DNA of 64,000 bases from an uncultured Bacilli bacterium (GTDB lineage: Bacteria; Bacillota_I; Bacilli_A; RF39; UBA660). The stretch lies in the NCBI GenBank assembly GCA_934085565.1, contig CAKOHG010000004.1, forward strand, positions 1 to 64,000. Reading direction: 5' to 3'. How positions within the stretch are numbered: position 1 is the stretch's first letter; every line of letters starts with the position of its first letter. Under the pieces are notes generated by a model. The model worked only from the letters and a program-made list of their open reading frames with translations. It did not search any database and was not told the DNA's origin. Shown one piece after another: positions 50,127-59,675 of this stretch. A program made the translations under genes and the position numbers.

Positions 50127-51081
50127 GTATTGTCTTGGCTGCGGTGTTTTATTACAAGATAAAGATGAAAAAAAAGAAGGTTATGTGAGTGATATCTCCC
50201 AAAACTATTGTAAACGTTGTTTTAGGATGACTCATTATCATGAACTTTCTGTGGTAGGTGAAAGTAAGAGTAAAGATGTCTTAGCAAAAATAAATACCTC
50301 TTCGGGTTTTGCCTTTTTTTTCTGCGATTTTTTAAATTTGTATCCTGAAAATATTGAGTATTATCATCAAATTACTTTACCTAAAGTATTTGTGGTGACC
50401 AAAAAAGATACTATTCCAGAAAGTATATACTATTTAAAAATTAAAGAATGGTTACAAAAGGATTTTAAAATTAAAGAAGATATTTTCTTTGTGAATGAGA
50501 AAAGTGTTTTTAAAATAAAAGATCTTTTAGAAAATACTCCTTATCAAAATATATATTTTACAGGTCCTACCAATGCTGGCAAAAGTAGTCTTTTAAATAC
50601 TTTATTAAAAGAAGAAAATAAAAGAGATTTATTAACTATCAGTGAGGCAAGAAACACGACTTTAAACTTTATAAAAGTTTTTTATAAAAATAAAACTTTA
50701 TATGACACGGTTGGTTTTATTGATGAACTTCCTTATATGACTTTAGATTTACAAAAAAAAGCCAATTTAAAAAGGGAAATCAAACCATTAAGTTTACCTA
50801 TGAAAAAGAATAGTTTTTGTATGCTTGAAAATTTTTTATTTTTAGAAATGAATCCTGAAGAAAATATTATTTGGTTTGGAAGTGAAAACTTAAAGGTTTT
50901 TAAAACGTATAAAAAACCAAGTGAAGAAAATAAAGTAAAAAAAGAAATTAAAATTGTAGAGCCTACTAATTTGTATATCAAAGGTCTTGGTTTTTTCTAT
51001 ATTAAAGAAAGTACGACTTTAACATTATATTTAGAAAATCTTGAATGTTTAAGTATGGCTCCTAGTTTTTTTAAGAGGTGA
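50119..51081 (+). CDS. yqeH: YqeH, circularly permuted ribosome-assembly GTPase
   Basis: 320 residues. N-terminal zinc finger (CLGCGVLLQ...YCKRCFR), then the GTPase motifs in permuted order: G4 VTKKDTI, later G1 TGPTNAGKSSL and G3 DTVG. C-terminal ~100 residues form a small beta/alpha RNA-binding region. It assists 30S subunit assembly. Somewhat shorter than the ~366-residue B. subtilis protein. Confidence 0.9.
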   Translation: MSKYCLGCGVLLQDKDEKKEGYVSDISQNYCKRCFRMTHYHELSVVGESKSKDVLAKINTSSGFAFFFCDFLNLYPENIEYYHQITLPKVFVVTKKDTIPESIYYLKIKEWLQKDFKIKEDIFFVNEKSVFKIKDLLENTPYQNIYFTGPTNAGKSSLLNTLLKEENKRDLLTISEARNTTLNFIKVFYKNKTLYDTVGFIDELPYMTLDLQKKANLKREIKPLSLPMKKNSFCMLENFLFLEMNPEENIIWFGSENLKVFKTYKKPSEENKVKKEIKIVEPTNLYIKGLGFFYIKESTTLTLYLENLECLSMAPSFFKR

Positions 51082-51085
51082 AAAG

Positions 51086-52849
51086 ATGAATAAAATACGT
51101 GTAATGGATGAAACCCTTGCCAATAAAATTGCCGCTGGTGAAGTCGTTGAAAAATGTTCTTCTATCATTAAAGAATTATGCGAAAATAGTATCGATGCGG
51201 GTGCTACGATCATTGAAGTAAATTTAATAGAAGGTGGTAAAAAGAAAATCGAGGTCATCGATAATGGTTCAGGAATGAGTAAAGAAGATGCTCATTTATC
51301 TTTTCAAAGACATGCGACGAGTAAAATTTATAAAGATGATGATTTATTTTTTATCGACACTTTAGGTTTCCGTGGTGAAGCCTTACCTTCTATTGCCAGT
51401 GTTTCTAAAACAGAAATGACAACAAGTGATGGAGTCGTTGGAACACATATCATTATTGAAGGCGGTCATATTATCGTAGATGAACCTGGGGCTTTAAGAA
51501 AAGGAACTAAGATTACGGTTACAAATCTTTTCTATAATACGCCAGCTAGATTAAAATATTTAAAAAGTGAACCTGCTGAACTTGCAGGGTGTGTAAGTTA
51601 CCTTGAAAAACTTTCTTTGGCACATCCGAATATTTCTTTTACGCTTAACCATGATGGGAAAGATTTAGTCAAAACAAGTGGAAGTGGGGATTTATTAAAA
51701 ACAATTCATGAAATTTATGGAGTTAGTGTTTCTTCAAAAATGATTGAAGTAAAAAATAGCAATGATGACTTTGACTTACAAGGTTATATTGCCAAACCTG
51801 AAATTTTGAAAAGTAATCGAAACCATATGACAGTAATGGTAAATGGACGTGTCGTAAAAAATTATGATGTGAATAAAGCTATTAATGATGCGTATTATAC
51901 GTATAAACCAGATATTAAATTTCCGATTGTTGTTTTAAATATTTATACGGACCCAACATTAATAGATGTCAATATCCATCCAACTAAGCAAGATATTAAA
52001 ATTGAAAAAATGCCTGTTTTATATGATTTAATTTATACCACTTTAAAACAAGCTCTTTACCAAGCCCTTTTAATACCAGATGCCGTTTTAAGAATGCCAG
52101 AAAGTAATCCTTTTAAAGAAGAAATCGTGGAAAATGTTGTGAAAGAAACGGAAGAAGAAGTAAAGCCTACTAATGTTCAAACGACTTTTGATTTTGTAAG
52201 AGCTGAAGAAAGTGAAACGAAAGAAACCTCTACAGAAGAGGTTGTCGTTAATCCTGAAATGAAGAAGTTAAAACTTTATCCCGTAGGTGTTGCTCATGGT
52301 ACATACATTATTGCCGAGAATGAAACCGGTGTTTATTTAATCGATCAACATGCTGCACAAGAAAGAGTAAACTATGAAAGAAATATGAGAGCCCTAAAGG
52401 CTAAAGAAGTAAGTACCACGAACTTATTATTTCCAATTACGATTGAATTAAATGGCAGTGACTTTTTAAAATTAAAAAATGAACTTTCTGTTTTAACAGA
52501 AATGGGCTTTCAAATAGAAGAATTTGGTGTCAATACTTTTGTGGTTAAAGCTCATCCTACATGGCTTTTAAAAGGACACGAGGAAGAAAGTATAAGAAGA
52601 ATTATTGATCTTATTATCGCCGGTTTAGACGGCTTTGACCGCGTTAAATTTAATGAAAGCATTGCTATTACTTTATCTTGTAAAATGAGTATTAAAGCCA
52701 ATATGCATATTTCTCATGAAGCTCAAGAAGAATTATTAGACGAGCTTTGTGCTTGTGATAATCCTTATAATTGCCCTCATGGTAGACCTACTATTATTAA
52801 ATTTAGTATCTATGATTTGGAACGTATGTTTAAAAGAAGTATGAATTAA
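51086..52849 (+). CDS. mutL: DNA mismatch repair protein MutL
   Basis: 587 residues. N-terminal GHKL ATPase motifs ELCENSIDAGA, DNGSGM and TLGFRGEALPSIASV; transducer domain with NGRVV and HPTKQDIK; an acidic linker (about 345-395); C-terminal endonuclease domain with DQHAAQERVNYE (about 419-430) and CPHGRPT. The DQHA(x)2E(x)4E motif marks the nicking-competent MutL of bacteria without MutH. mutS is not in the window; miaA follows in the same operon. Confidence 0.95.
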   Translation: MNKIRVMDETLANKIAAGEVVEKCSSIIKELCENSIDAGATIIEVNLIEGGKKKIEVIDNGSGMSKEDAHLSFQRHATSKIYKDDDLFFIDTLGFRGEALPSIASVSKTEMTTSDGVVGTHIIIEGGHIIVDEPGALRKGTKITVTNLFYNTPARLKYLKSEPAELAGCVSYLEKLSLAHPNISFTLNHDGKDLVKTSGSGDLLKTIHEIYGVSVSSKMIEVKNSNDDFDLQGYIAKPEILKSNRNHMTVMVNGRVVKNYDVNKAINDAYYTYKPDIKFPIVVLNIYTDPTLIDVNIHPTKQDIKIEKMPVLYDLIYTTLKQALYQALLIPDAVLRMPESNPFKEEIVENVVKETEEEVKPTNVQTTFDFVRAEESETKETSTEEVVVNPEMKKLKLYPVGVAHGTYIIAENETGVYLIDQHAAQERVNYERNMRALKAKEVSTTNLLFPITIELNGSDFLKLKNELSVLTEMGFQIEEFGVNTFVVKAHPTWLLKGHEEESIRRIIDLIIAGLDGFDRVKFNESIAITLSCKMSIKANMHISHEAQEELLDELCACDNPYNCPHGRPTIIKFSIYDLERMFKRSMN

Positions 52850-52859
52850 AGGTGATGAA

Positions 52860-53717
52860 ATGATTATTGCAATAACAGGACCAACCGGTGTTGGTAAAAC
52901 AAAATTAAGTGTAGCTCTTGCTAAAAAATATCATGGTATTGTTGTTAACTGTGATGCAATGCAAGTTTATAAAGGCATGGATATAGGAACCGCTAAGATA
53001 AAGGAAGAAGAAAAAGAAGGGGTAAGTCATTATCTTTTTGACATTGTTTCCCCAGAGGTCAATTATACAGTTTATGATTATCAAAAAGCCGCTCGAAAAA
53101 TTATTGAAGAAAATAAAGACAAAACCATTATTTTTGTTGGAGGCACCGGTCTTTATTTAAAAGCGACTTTATTTGATTATCGTTTTTCTGAAGAAAAGAG
53201 TAAAGAAACTTATGAAGAATATAGCAATGAAGAGCTTTATCAAATGTGTTTAAAAAAAGATGAAAAATGTTTAATTCATCCAAATAATCGTCGTCGTATG
53301 ATAAGATTTTTACAAAAAGAAACGACTGCTTTAGTAGAACCTAAACTTCTTTATGACAACACGATTTTCATAGGTCTTACGACAAATCGAGAACACCTTT
53401 ATGAAATTATTGATAAAAGAGTCGATAAAATGTTTGAAGAAGGACTCTTAGAAGAAGTAAAGAAGTTTTATGAACAACATTTAAATTCTAAAGCTTTACA
53501 AACAGCCATTGGTTATAAAGAACTGTATTCGTATTTTGAAGGCAATCTTTCTTTAGAAGAAACGAAAGAACTTATCAAAAAAAACTCTCGGCATTACGCC
53601 AAGAGACAATACACTTTTTTTTATCACCAGTTGCCAGTCCAATGGTTTTCGGTGAACTATGAAGATTTTCAAAAGACTATCGAAGAAGTATCATCTTTTA
53701 TTGAAAAGCAAGCTTAG
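52860..53717 (+). CDS. miaA: tRNA dimethylallyltransferase
   Basis: 285 residues. P-loop GPTGVGKTKLSVALA, NCDAMQVYKGMDIGTAK substrate motif, HYLFDIV and GGTGLYLKA, plus the C-terminal IGYKE segment. It transfers a dimethylallyl group to A37 of tRNAs reading UNN codons. It lies ten bases after mutL, a common pairing. The 3' end overlaps the convergent transglutaminase gene by four bases. Confidence 0.94.
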   Translation: MIIAITGPTGVGKTKLSVALAKKYHGIVVNCDAMQVYKGMDIGTAKIKEEEKEGVSHYLFDIVSPEVNYTVYDYQKAARKIIEENKDKTIIFVGGTGLYLKATLFDYRFSEEKSKETYEEYSNEELYQMCLKKDEKCLIHPNNRRRMIRFLQKETTALVEPKLLYDNTIFIGLTTNREHLYEIIDKRVDKMFEEGLLEEVKKFYEQHLNSKALQTAIGYKELYSYFEGNLSLEETKELIKKNSRHYAKRQYTFFYHQLPVQWFSVNYEDFQKTIEEVSSFIEKQA

Positions 53718-53727
53718 GCTTGTTTTT
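53705..53727. terminator. Bidirectional terminator at the miaA/transglutaminase junction
   Basis: CAAGC-TTAG-GCTTG hairpin with A residues on the left and T residues on the right. It contains both stop codons. Confidence 0.6.
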
Positions 53728-54691
53728 CTTTTAATTCAGGATAAATACTTGTTTTAAATTGGTGCTCTAAAACAGGAACATCACCACTATCAATTTCTTT
53801 TAATTCCTTAGTGGTGATTAAAAAATATTTATGTTGTAAATAATCTTTACCATCGTTACTAACCGGGTCATCCCAGGTAAGATCTAAGTGATACCAATTA
53901 TTATTCAAATAAACTGCATTCCAAACGTGGCCATCGACATTTTCATTATCTTCTGGTGTCATAGCTACCTTGAAATTAGGAATATTTAATTTAATAAGAA
54001 ACAAAGCCATGGCATCCGTGTAACCATTACAAGTGGCATATCCTTCTAAAAGGGGACCATATGCAGTGTAAGAGTGATAAGGACTTTTCCCATCATTATT
54101 TCTTGAAACATCATACTTAGTGGTATTGATGATATAATCATGAATCGCTTTTATTTTATCTTCGGTACTCATAGAACTATTTACTTGTTTCTTTAGTATT
54201 TCATCTACTTTATCATTAATAGCTTTTATTTCATCTTCTGTATAAAAGTAATCAATAAACACGGTGATTTCTCTTGTTTCACTGATAATAGTTTTGACAT
54301 TAGAAAAACCATTAAAAGGGTGAACGTAGTTATTTAGGTGTGTTAAAAGATCTTGATTTTGGCTCATATCTTTCACGTCATTTAAACATTCGGTATACTC
54401 ACTAGGACAATAAAAGGTAAATTTTTTCCAACCACTGTTAACAATAGTATAAAAAATATTTTTAATGTCGCCTTTACTTAAAGGAATAAAATCATCGGTA
54501 TTTTTGACAAATTGATAAGTATCATTTTTAAAATATTCATTTTTTTCTTCTAAAGTAATTTGTGTATCTTTTTGAATAAATTTTTCTAACCAAACCGTTG
54601 CTTTATCAAGGTTAGCTACGACAAAAATAAGCCACCCAAAACAAAAGGCTAGGGTAATTATATTTAATATTCTTTTTTTCATATCCATCAC
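53714..54691 (-). CDS. Secreted/anchored transglutaminase-like protein
   Basis: 325 residues: N-terminal membrane anchor (about 8-26), a ~150-residue helical region, and a transglutaminase-like protease domain with the catalytic triad Cys (EGYATCNGYTDAMA), His (DGHVWNAVYL) and Asp (YHLDLTWDDP). Such secreted domains often act as peptidases or in wall or spore-coat cross-linking. The start may be GTG 54691, ATG 54688 or ATG 54682, the last giving MKKRILNIIT with a GTGATG site. Confidence 0.75.
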   Translation of the reverse strand: MMDMKKRILNIITLAFCFGWLIFVVANLDKATVWLEKFIQKDTQITLEEKNEYFKNDTYQFVKNTDDFIPLSKGDIKNIFYTIVNSGWKKFTFYCPSEYTECLNDVKDMSQNQDLLTHLNNYVHPFNGFSNVKTIISETREITVFIDYFYTEDEIKAINDKVDEILKKQVNSSMSTEDKIKAIHDYIINTTKYDVSRNNDGKSPYHSYTAYGPLLEGYATCNGYTDAMALFLIKLNIPNFKVAMTPEDNENVDGHVWNAVYLNNNWYHLDLTWDDPVSNDGKDYLQHKYFLITTKELKEIDSGDVPVLEHQFKTSIYPELKEKQA

Positions 54692-54802
54692 ATTATCATT
54701 CTATCAAATATAAATTTCTTGTGCAATGTTTATGAAAATAAAGTATTTATTGAAAGTTTCAAATAATTATGAGAATATATAAAAATGAAAGAAGGAAACA
54801 TT

Positions 54803-55783
54803 ATGGAAATAACTGTTGATAAAAGGCTGGAGTTTTTAACCGCTCTTGTTGTTGCGTATAAAGAAAAAATAGCTCAAAACAAGGATGAGTTTGATTGGGT
54901 AGAATATCCAGATAATGATTACGTTCGTTCTTTAATAAAACAAATTTCAATTGAAAACCATCCTGAAATTTATCCTTTTTTAGATTCTATTTGGGCAGAA
55001 GATCTTTATACAGAACTTTATTTTTATCTTGATGAGGAAATGAATTATAAAGAAAAATTCAATAAAAAAGCTCCATTTAATAATTTGAATATTGAGGATT
55101 TCTGTAAAATAATTCATCAAATCTATATTAGAGAAAATATAAAAGATTTTTTTGAATATCATAGTCAAGATCTCAATCAACTTGTTCAGTATACAAAATC
55201 CATTATGTTTTCAAAAGAAGAAGTTACAATGGCTCTGCAAGAACTTTATAAAATTCGAATTCCTAATAGTCATATTGTTGTTTCTTTATTATTTAATGGA
55301 GGATTTGGCCCTTCGTATAAAGGAGAATCTTACTGTTTAAGAGGTGTCGGTTTTGAAAATGGAAAATATATTCTTAGTGGAGATCATTTAAAACAGAATT
55401 TTTTTCATGAAGCATCGCATCCTCTTGTGAATCCTTTAATAGATAAGTATTATGAAGATTTTAAATTTGATGAAGCACTTTTAAAAGAGGTCATAAATAA
55501 AGGATTGCCAACTTGTTATTCAAGCTTAAAAACGCTTTTATACGAATATTTTGTTCGAGTTAATGAAAATTATTTAGTAAAAAAATATATTTCCAAAGAA
55601 AGATACTTAAATAGCATAGCTTGGGTGAAATCGATTGGTTTTATTTACATAGAAGAACTTATTGTGGTATTAGAAAAATCAAAAGCTTTTTATAACAATT
55701 ATGAAGAAGTGTTAGTTCACGAATTACTACCTTGTCTAGAAGAACATAATCTTAAGTTAAAAAAGCAACAACCTCATACTTAA
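54803..55783 (+). CDS. Predicted zinc metallopeptidase (HExxH, DUF4932-like)
   Basis: Start ATG 54803 after GAAGGAAA. 326 residues, no signal peptide. The HEASH zinc motif (about residue 204) follows a beta segment, and a downstream YEYFVR supplies a possible third ligand Glu, as in gluzincin-like families. The N-terminal half is helical. Substrate unknown. DUF4932 membership is an impression from the HEASHPLVNP and LYEYFVRV segments, not checked. Confidence 0.6.
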   Translation: MEITVDKRLEFLTALVVAYKEKIAQNKDEFDWVEYPDNDYVRSLIKQISIENHPEIYPFLDSIWAEDLYTELYFYLDEEMNYKEKFNKKAPFNNLNIEDFCKIIHQIYIRENIKDFFEYHSQDLNQLVQYTKSIMFSKEEVTMALQELYKIRIPNSHIVVSLLFNGGFGPSYKGESYCLRGVGFENGKYILSGDHLKQNFFHEASHPLVNPLIDKYYEDFKFDEALLKEVINKGLPTCYSSLKTLLYEYFVRVNENYLVKKYISKERYLNSIAWVKSIGFIYIEELIVVLEKSKAFYNNYEEVLVHELLPCLEEHNLKLKKQQPHT

Positions 55784-55870
55784 ATTTTTCAAAAATAATA
55801 AATAATGGGCGAAAAAATCCCATTTTTTTTGGTATTATGGTATGCTTATAATAGTAAAGGAGAATGAAAA

Positions 55871-56611
55871 ATGAATTTTAAAGATAAAGTTGCTATTGTA
55901 ACAGGTGGGGCTTCTGGTATAGGACTTGCCACAGTTAAGAAACTTTTAGAAAACGGTGCTAATGTCGTTATTGCCGATGTTTCTAAAAATTTAGATGACG
56001 TTGTGAGTAGCTTAGGAAATGAAGCTCATACTTTAGGAATTTTAACGGATGTTTCTAAAGAAGAAGATGTAAAAAACATGATAAATAAGACTATCCAAAA
56101 ATTTGGCCATTTAGACTATATGGTTTCCAATGCAGGTATTGGAGGTTCACCTAATATTTTAGATGAAGTATCTATGGAAGAATGGAATCAAGTAATTGGC
56201 GTAAATCAAACGGGTATGTATTTATGTAATAAATATGCTTTAAAGGAAATGTTAAAAAATGGTGGGGGAGCTATTGTTAATACAGCAAGTATGTATGGCT
56301 TAGTAGGAAACGCTACTTCTTATGCTTATTCGGCTTCTAAAGGGGCTATTATACAAATGACAAGAAGTGCAGCTTTAATGTATGCTGACAAAAATATCCG
56401 TATTAATGCGGTAGCACCGGGTTATGTTGATACACCAATTTTAGCTATGGCACCAGAAGAAATGAAAATGGCTATGGCTCAAAGTCTACCTATCAAAAGA
56501 TTAGGAAAAGATATCGAAATAGCGGACACTATTTGTTTTCTATTAAGTGATGAAGCAAGTTTCATTACGGGCAGCATTCTTGCTTGTGATGGTGGTTATA
56601 CAGCAATGTAA
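55871..56611 (+). CDS. Short-chain dehydrogenase/reductase
   Basis: 246 residues, classical SDR: cofactor loop TGGASGIG (11-18), acidic residue D37 in VVIADVS (favouring NAD(H)), NAG motif SNAGIG, catalytic Ser in NTASMYG and YAYSASKG (Tyr-x3-Lys), and the C-terminal DGGYTAM. The substrate cannot be told; FabG-like, sugar and steroid dehydrogenases share these marks. Confidence 0.88.
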   Translation: MNFKDKVAIVTGGASGIGLATVKKLLENGANVVIADVSKNLDDVVSSLGNEAHTLGILTDVSKEEDVKNMINKTIQKFGHLDYMVSNAGIGGSPNILDEVSMEEWNQVIGVNQTGMYLCNKYALKEMLKNGGGAIVNTASMYGLVGNATSYAYSASKGAIIQMTRSAALMYADKNIRINAVAPGYVDTPILAMAPEEMKMAMAQSLPIKRLGKDIEIADTICFLLSDEASFITGSILACDGGYTAM

Positions 56612-56616
56612 TAAAA

Positions 56617-56643
56617 AAAGAAATGGAACTAAGCCATTTCTTT
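56617..56643. terminator. Bidirectional terminator between the SDR gene and rpsT
   Basis: AAAGAAATGG and CCATTTCTTT arms, seven-base loop, A run left and T run right. Confidence 0.85.
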
Positions 56644-56892
56644 TACTTTGTGTGAAAGTCTTGATTTTTGACGAGCTGCTGTATTTTTCTTAACTAGGTT
56701 TTTGCTTGCAGCTTTATCAATATATTTTTGAGTATCCGCAAGGAGTTTTTGAGCAGTTTCTTTATCTCCAGCTTCAATTGCTTTATCGCATAAGCGAATA
56801 CAGTTTTTAACACGTGCTTTTAATTCGTGATTATTTTCTGTTTTTTTAGCAATAACTTTAATCGCTTTTTTTGAACTTTTAATATTAGCCAT
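56629..56892 (-). CDS. rpsT: 30S ribosomal protein S20
   Basis: 87 residues, the standard length, strongly basic and helical: MANIKSSKKAIKVIAKKTENN start, RVKNCIRLCDKAIEAGDKE, and the conserved KNLVKKNTAARQKSRLSHKV tail. Binds 16S rRNA early in 30S assembly. Preceded by GAAAGGAGA. Monocistronic. Confidence 0.95.
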   Translation of the reverse strand: MANIKSSKKAIKVIAKKTENNHELKARVKNCIRLCDKAIEAGDKETAQKLLADTQKYIDKAASKNLVKKNTAARQKSRLSHKVKEMA

Positions 56893-57000
56893 ACTTATCT
56901 CCTTTCTTCGTTAAGTCAAGTATAATTTTAACAAAATAATTAACTGAAAACAAGGGTGAATTAGTTATTTTTCGTCAAAACCGATACTTTTCTTCTAAAA

Positions 57001-57357
57001 TCAGACTGTTTTTTCTAAAACTTTAACGGCCGCTTCATTATAGGCGCGAATAAGGCCACCAGCTCCTAATTTAATCCCACCAAAATAACGGACGACAAAA
57101 ATCGCGTGATGTTGAAGATTACTCCTTACTAAATTTTGATAAATTGGAGCTGCACTAGTTCCAGATGGCTCTTTGTCATCACTTTTACCAGCTGTGTTAT
57201 AAAAAACGTAGGCATATGGAGCATGACGTGCCTTTTTATGTTCTTTTTTTAAATTATTCCAAATTTCTTTAACTTCTTCTTTTTCATCGATTTCATATAA
57301 ATAAGATATAAATTTAGATTTTTTAATTTCATATTCATAAGTATTTAAAAGTTTCAT
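57001..57357 (-). CDS. YigZ/IMPACT-family protein, single-domain form
   Basis: Start ATG 57357 after AAAGGTGAT. 118 residues covering only the Impact N domain (SKFISYLYEIDEKEE, SGTSAAPIYQNLVRSNLQHHAIFVVRYFGGIKLGAGGLIRAY). Usual bacterial YigZ/YvyE proteins are ~200 residues with a C-terminal UPF0029 ferredoxin-like domain, which is absent here. Function in bacteria is unclear (nucleic-acid binding suggested). Divergent from uvrC. Confidence 0.85.
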   Translation of the reverse strand: MKLLNTYEYEIKKSKFISYLYEIDEKEEVKEIWNNLKKEHKKARHAPYAYVFYNTAGKSDDKEPSGTSAAPIYQNLVRSNLQHHAIFVVRYFGGIKLGAGGLIRAYNEAAVKVLEKTV

Positions 57358-57428
57358 GGGCATCACCTTTAAAATATGGTACAATAAAAAAAGTAAAAAG
57401 GAAATACTAAATAAAGAAGGTGAGTGTT

Positions 57429-59201
57429 ATGTTAAAAGAAAAGTTAGCCAATATTCCTAATTTGCCTGGAAGCTATCAAATGAAAAATAAAGACGGTGTG
57501 ATTATTTATGTAGGTAAAGCTAAAAATCTTCATCGCCGAGTTAACTCCTATTTTAATCGCACTCAAACGGGAAAAACAGCAAGATTAGTTTCTGAAATAG
57601 CTGATTTATCTTATATTGTCACTTCGAGTGAAATGGAAGCTTTTCTTTTAGAAATTAATCTAATTAAACAATATAATCCTAAATATAATATCTTACTTAA
57701 AGATGATAAAAGTTATCCTTACATTGAATATATTAAACATCCTTATCCTAAGTTAAAAGTATCTAGGTATTTACAAATTAGAAAAAAAGATCATAAAAAG
57801 TTATTTGGACCTTACCCCAATGCTTATGCTGCAAGAAAAATAGTAAACCTTTTAAATCGTTTATATCCTTTAAAAAAGTGTGATGGCAATCCTAAAAAAG
57901 TATGTCTTTATTATCACATTGGTGAGTGTCTTGGCTACTGTGAGAAAAAAGTAAGTATGGAAACACAACAAAAAATGAGTGAAGAAATATTAAGTTTTTT
58001 GTCAGGTAATGATAAAATTTTAAAAGATAAAATAGAAGAGAAAATTGTTAAATATAGTGAAGCTCTAAATTTCGAATTAGCGTTAGAACTCAAAAAAGAA
58101 TTAGATTATATTAATATCGTTTTAGATAAGCAAAAAATCACTTTACAAGATTTAACAAATCGGGACGTTGTTGGAACATACTTTCAAAATGGTTATATTT
58201 CGGTACAAATTCTTTTTTTAAGAAATGGCAAAATTGTGGGTGGGCATACGGATATTTTTCCAGTGGTTGAAGACTATCAAAGTGATATGGAACAGTATTT
58301 AGAACTTTTCTATGCCCGTCATGAAATTCCAAAAGAAATATTAATTCAAAGTGAAGCAGAAACGGATATTTTAAAGACTTATTTTGAAAATAAAATTGTA
58401 GTTCCTTTAAAAGGACAGAAAAAAGATTTAGTTAATATGGCTATTCAAAATGCTAAAATAAACTTTGAACAAGAATTTGAAATCTTAAAGAAAAAAGAAG
58501 ATCAAACAGAAGGGGCAAACGAAAAGTTAAAAGAAATATTACATCTCCCTCTTTTGGACCGAATTGATTTATTTGATAACTCCAATTTATTTGGCGATTG
58601 GTCAGTTTCTTGTATGGTAGTTTTTAAAAATGGTCTTCCTTCTAAAAATGAATATCGTAAATATAAAATTATGTACGATAAAAATGATGATTATGATATG
58701 ATGCGAGAAGTTATCTATCGCCGTTATCAAAGAGCTTTAGTGGAAAAAACAGAATTACCAAATCTTATCATTGTCGATGGTGGTATTGGTCAAATTCATG
58801 CTTGTAAAGAAGTTTTAGATAGTTTAAATTTACATATTAAAGTATGTGGCTTAAAGAAAAATGATAAGCATAGAACAAATGATTTAGTAGATGGTGATAC
58901 TTTAGAAATCGTAGATATTCCTAAAGATAGTCCTGTTTTTCATTATTTAACAAGAATGCAAGATGAAGTCCATCGTTTTACGATTAATTATCATAGAACG
59001 ATAAGAAGTAAAGGTTCTATCGCAAGTGTCCTAGATAATATTGAAGGTATCGGTGAGAAAAGAAAGAAAGAACTTATTAAAGCTTTTGGAAGTGTCAAGG
59101 CTATGGAAGAAGCTTCTTTAGAAGATTTACAAAAATATGTTCCTGAAAAAGTTGCCAAAACCTTACAAAATTATTTACAAAGTCGTAAAGAAAATAAATA
59201 A
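57429..59201 (+). CDS. uvrC: Excinuclease ABC subunit C
   Basis: Start ATG 57429, five bases after AAGGTGA (GTG 57420 overlaps it). 590 residues: GIY-YIG nuclease (GSYQMKNKDGVIIYVGKAKNL), Cys-rich segment (CLYYHIGECLGYCEKKVS), UVR motif (EALNFELALELKKEL), RNase H-like C-terminal nuclease (DRIDLFDNSNLFGDWSVSCMV, IIVDGGIGQI) and the HhH tail (NIEGIGEKRKKELIKAFGSV). Makes both incisions in nucleotide excision repair. uvrA and uvrB are not here. Confidence 0.95.
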   Translation: MLKEKLANIPNLPGSYQMKNKDGVIIYVGKAKNLHRRVNSYFNRTQTGKTARLVSEIADLSYIVTSSEMEAFLLEINLIKQYNPKYNILLKDDKSYPYIEYIKHPYPKLKVSRYLQIRKKDHKKLFGPYPNAYAARKIVNLLNRLYPLKKCDGNPKKVCLYYHIGECLGYCEKKVSMETQQKMSEEILSFLSGNDKILKDKIEEKIVKYSEALNFELALELKKELDYINIVLDKQKITLQDLTNRDVVGTYFQNGYISVQILFLRNGKIVGGHTDIFPVVEDYQSDMEQYLELFYARHEIPKEILIQSEAETDILKTYFENKIVVPLKGQKKDLVNMAIQNAKINFEQEFEILKKKEDQTEGANEKLKEILHLPLLDRIDLFDNSNLFGDWSVSCMVVFKNGLPSKNEYRKYKIMYDKNDDYDMMREVIYRRYQRALVEKTELPNLIIVDGGIGQIHACKEVLDSLNLHIKVCGLKKNDKHRTNDLVDGDTLEIVDIPKDSPVFHYLTRMQDEVHRFTINYHRTIRSKGSIASVLDNIEGIGEKRKKELIKAFGSVKAMEEASLEDLQKYVPEKVAKTLQNYLQSRKENK

Positions 59202-59222
59202 AAAAGAAGTGGGGATTTTAGA

Positions 59223-59636
59223 GTGAAGCAAAAAATACAGTATATCTTTTATGCTACTAACGCGGTTTTAATGATTGTTCTTAGTTTATTTTGCTATTTT
59301 GAACGCGATAAAAAAGTATATCCTAAAAATGACATTCCTTTTTGTCAAATAAATGTAAAAGCATTTTCTATAGAAGAGGGAGAATCTTATCAAATTAGTG
59401 ACTTTCTTTCTACGACGGCTAAAGATTGTGAAGTCTCATATGAGAAAGAAGAAATGAAAAGTTATCATGAGCCAGGTACTTACCGTATTAAGCTACTTGC
59501 TAAAGGAAAGAATTGTCAAGACAATGTCTATGAAACAACGTTGCTAATAAAAGAAAAAATACCTGAACAAAATAACGAAAATGAAGAAGCCCGACCTGAA
59601 ATTACTAATGACTTTAATGAGGATATTAATTATTAA
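59223..59636 (+). CDS. Membrane-anchored protein with small Ig-like outer domain
   Basis: GTG start after GTGGGG. 137 residues: one membrane span (about 8-25), an Ig-like beta segment (INVKAFSIEEGESYQISDF to EPGTYRIKLLAKGKNC) with three Cys outside the membrane, and an acidic tail. The layout echoes the Ig-like protein at 5.9 kb. Function unknown. Confidence 0.6.
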   Translation: MKQKIQYIFYATNAVLMIVLSLFCYFERDKKVYPKNDIPFCQINVKAFSIEEGESYQISDFLSTTAKDCEVSYEKEEMKSYHEPGTYRIKLLAKGKNCQDNVYETTLLIKEKIPEQNNENEEARPEITNDFNEDINY

Positions 59637-59675
59637 AAAACAATTTATGTGATATTACAAATGTGAGGAAATTCT

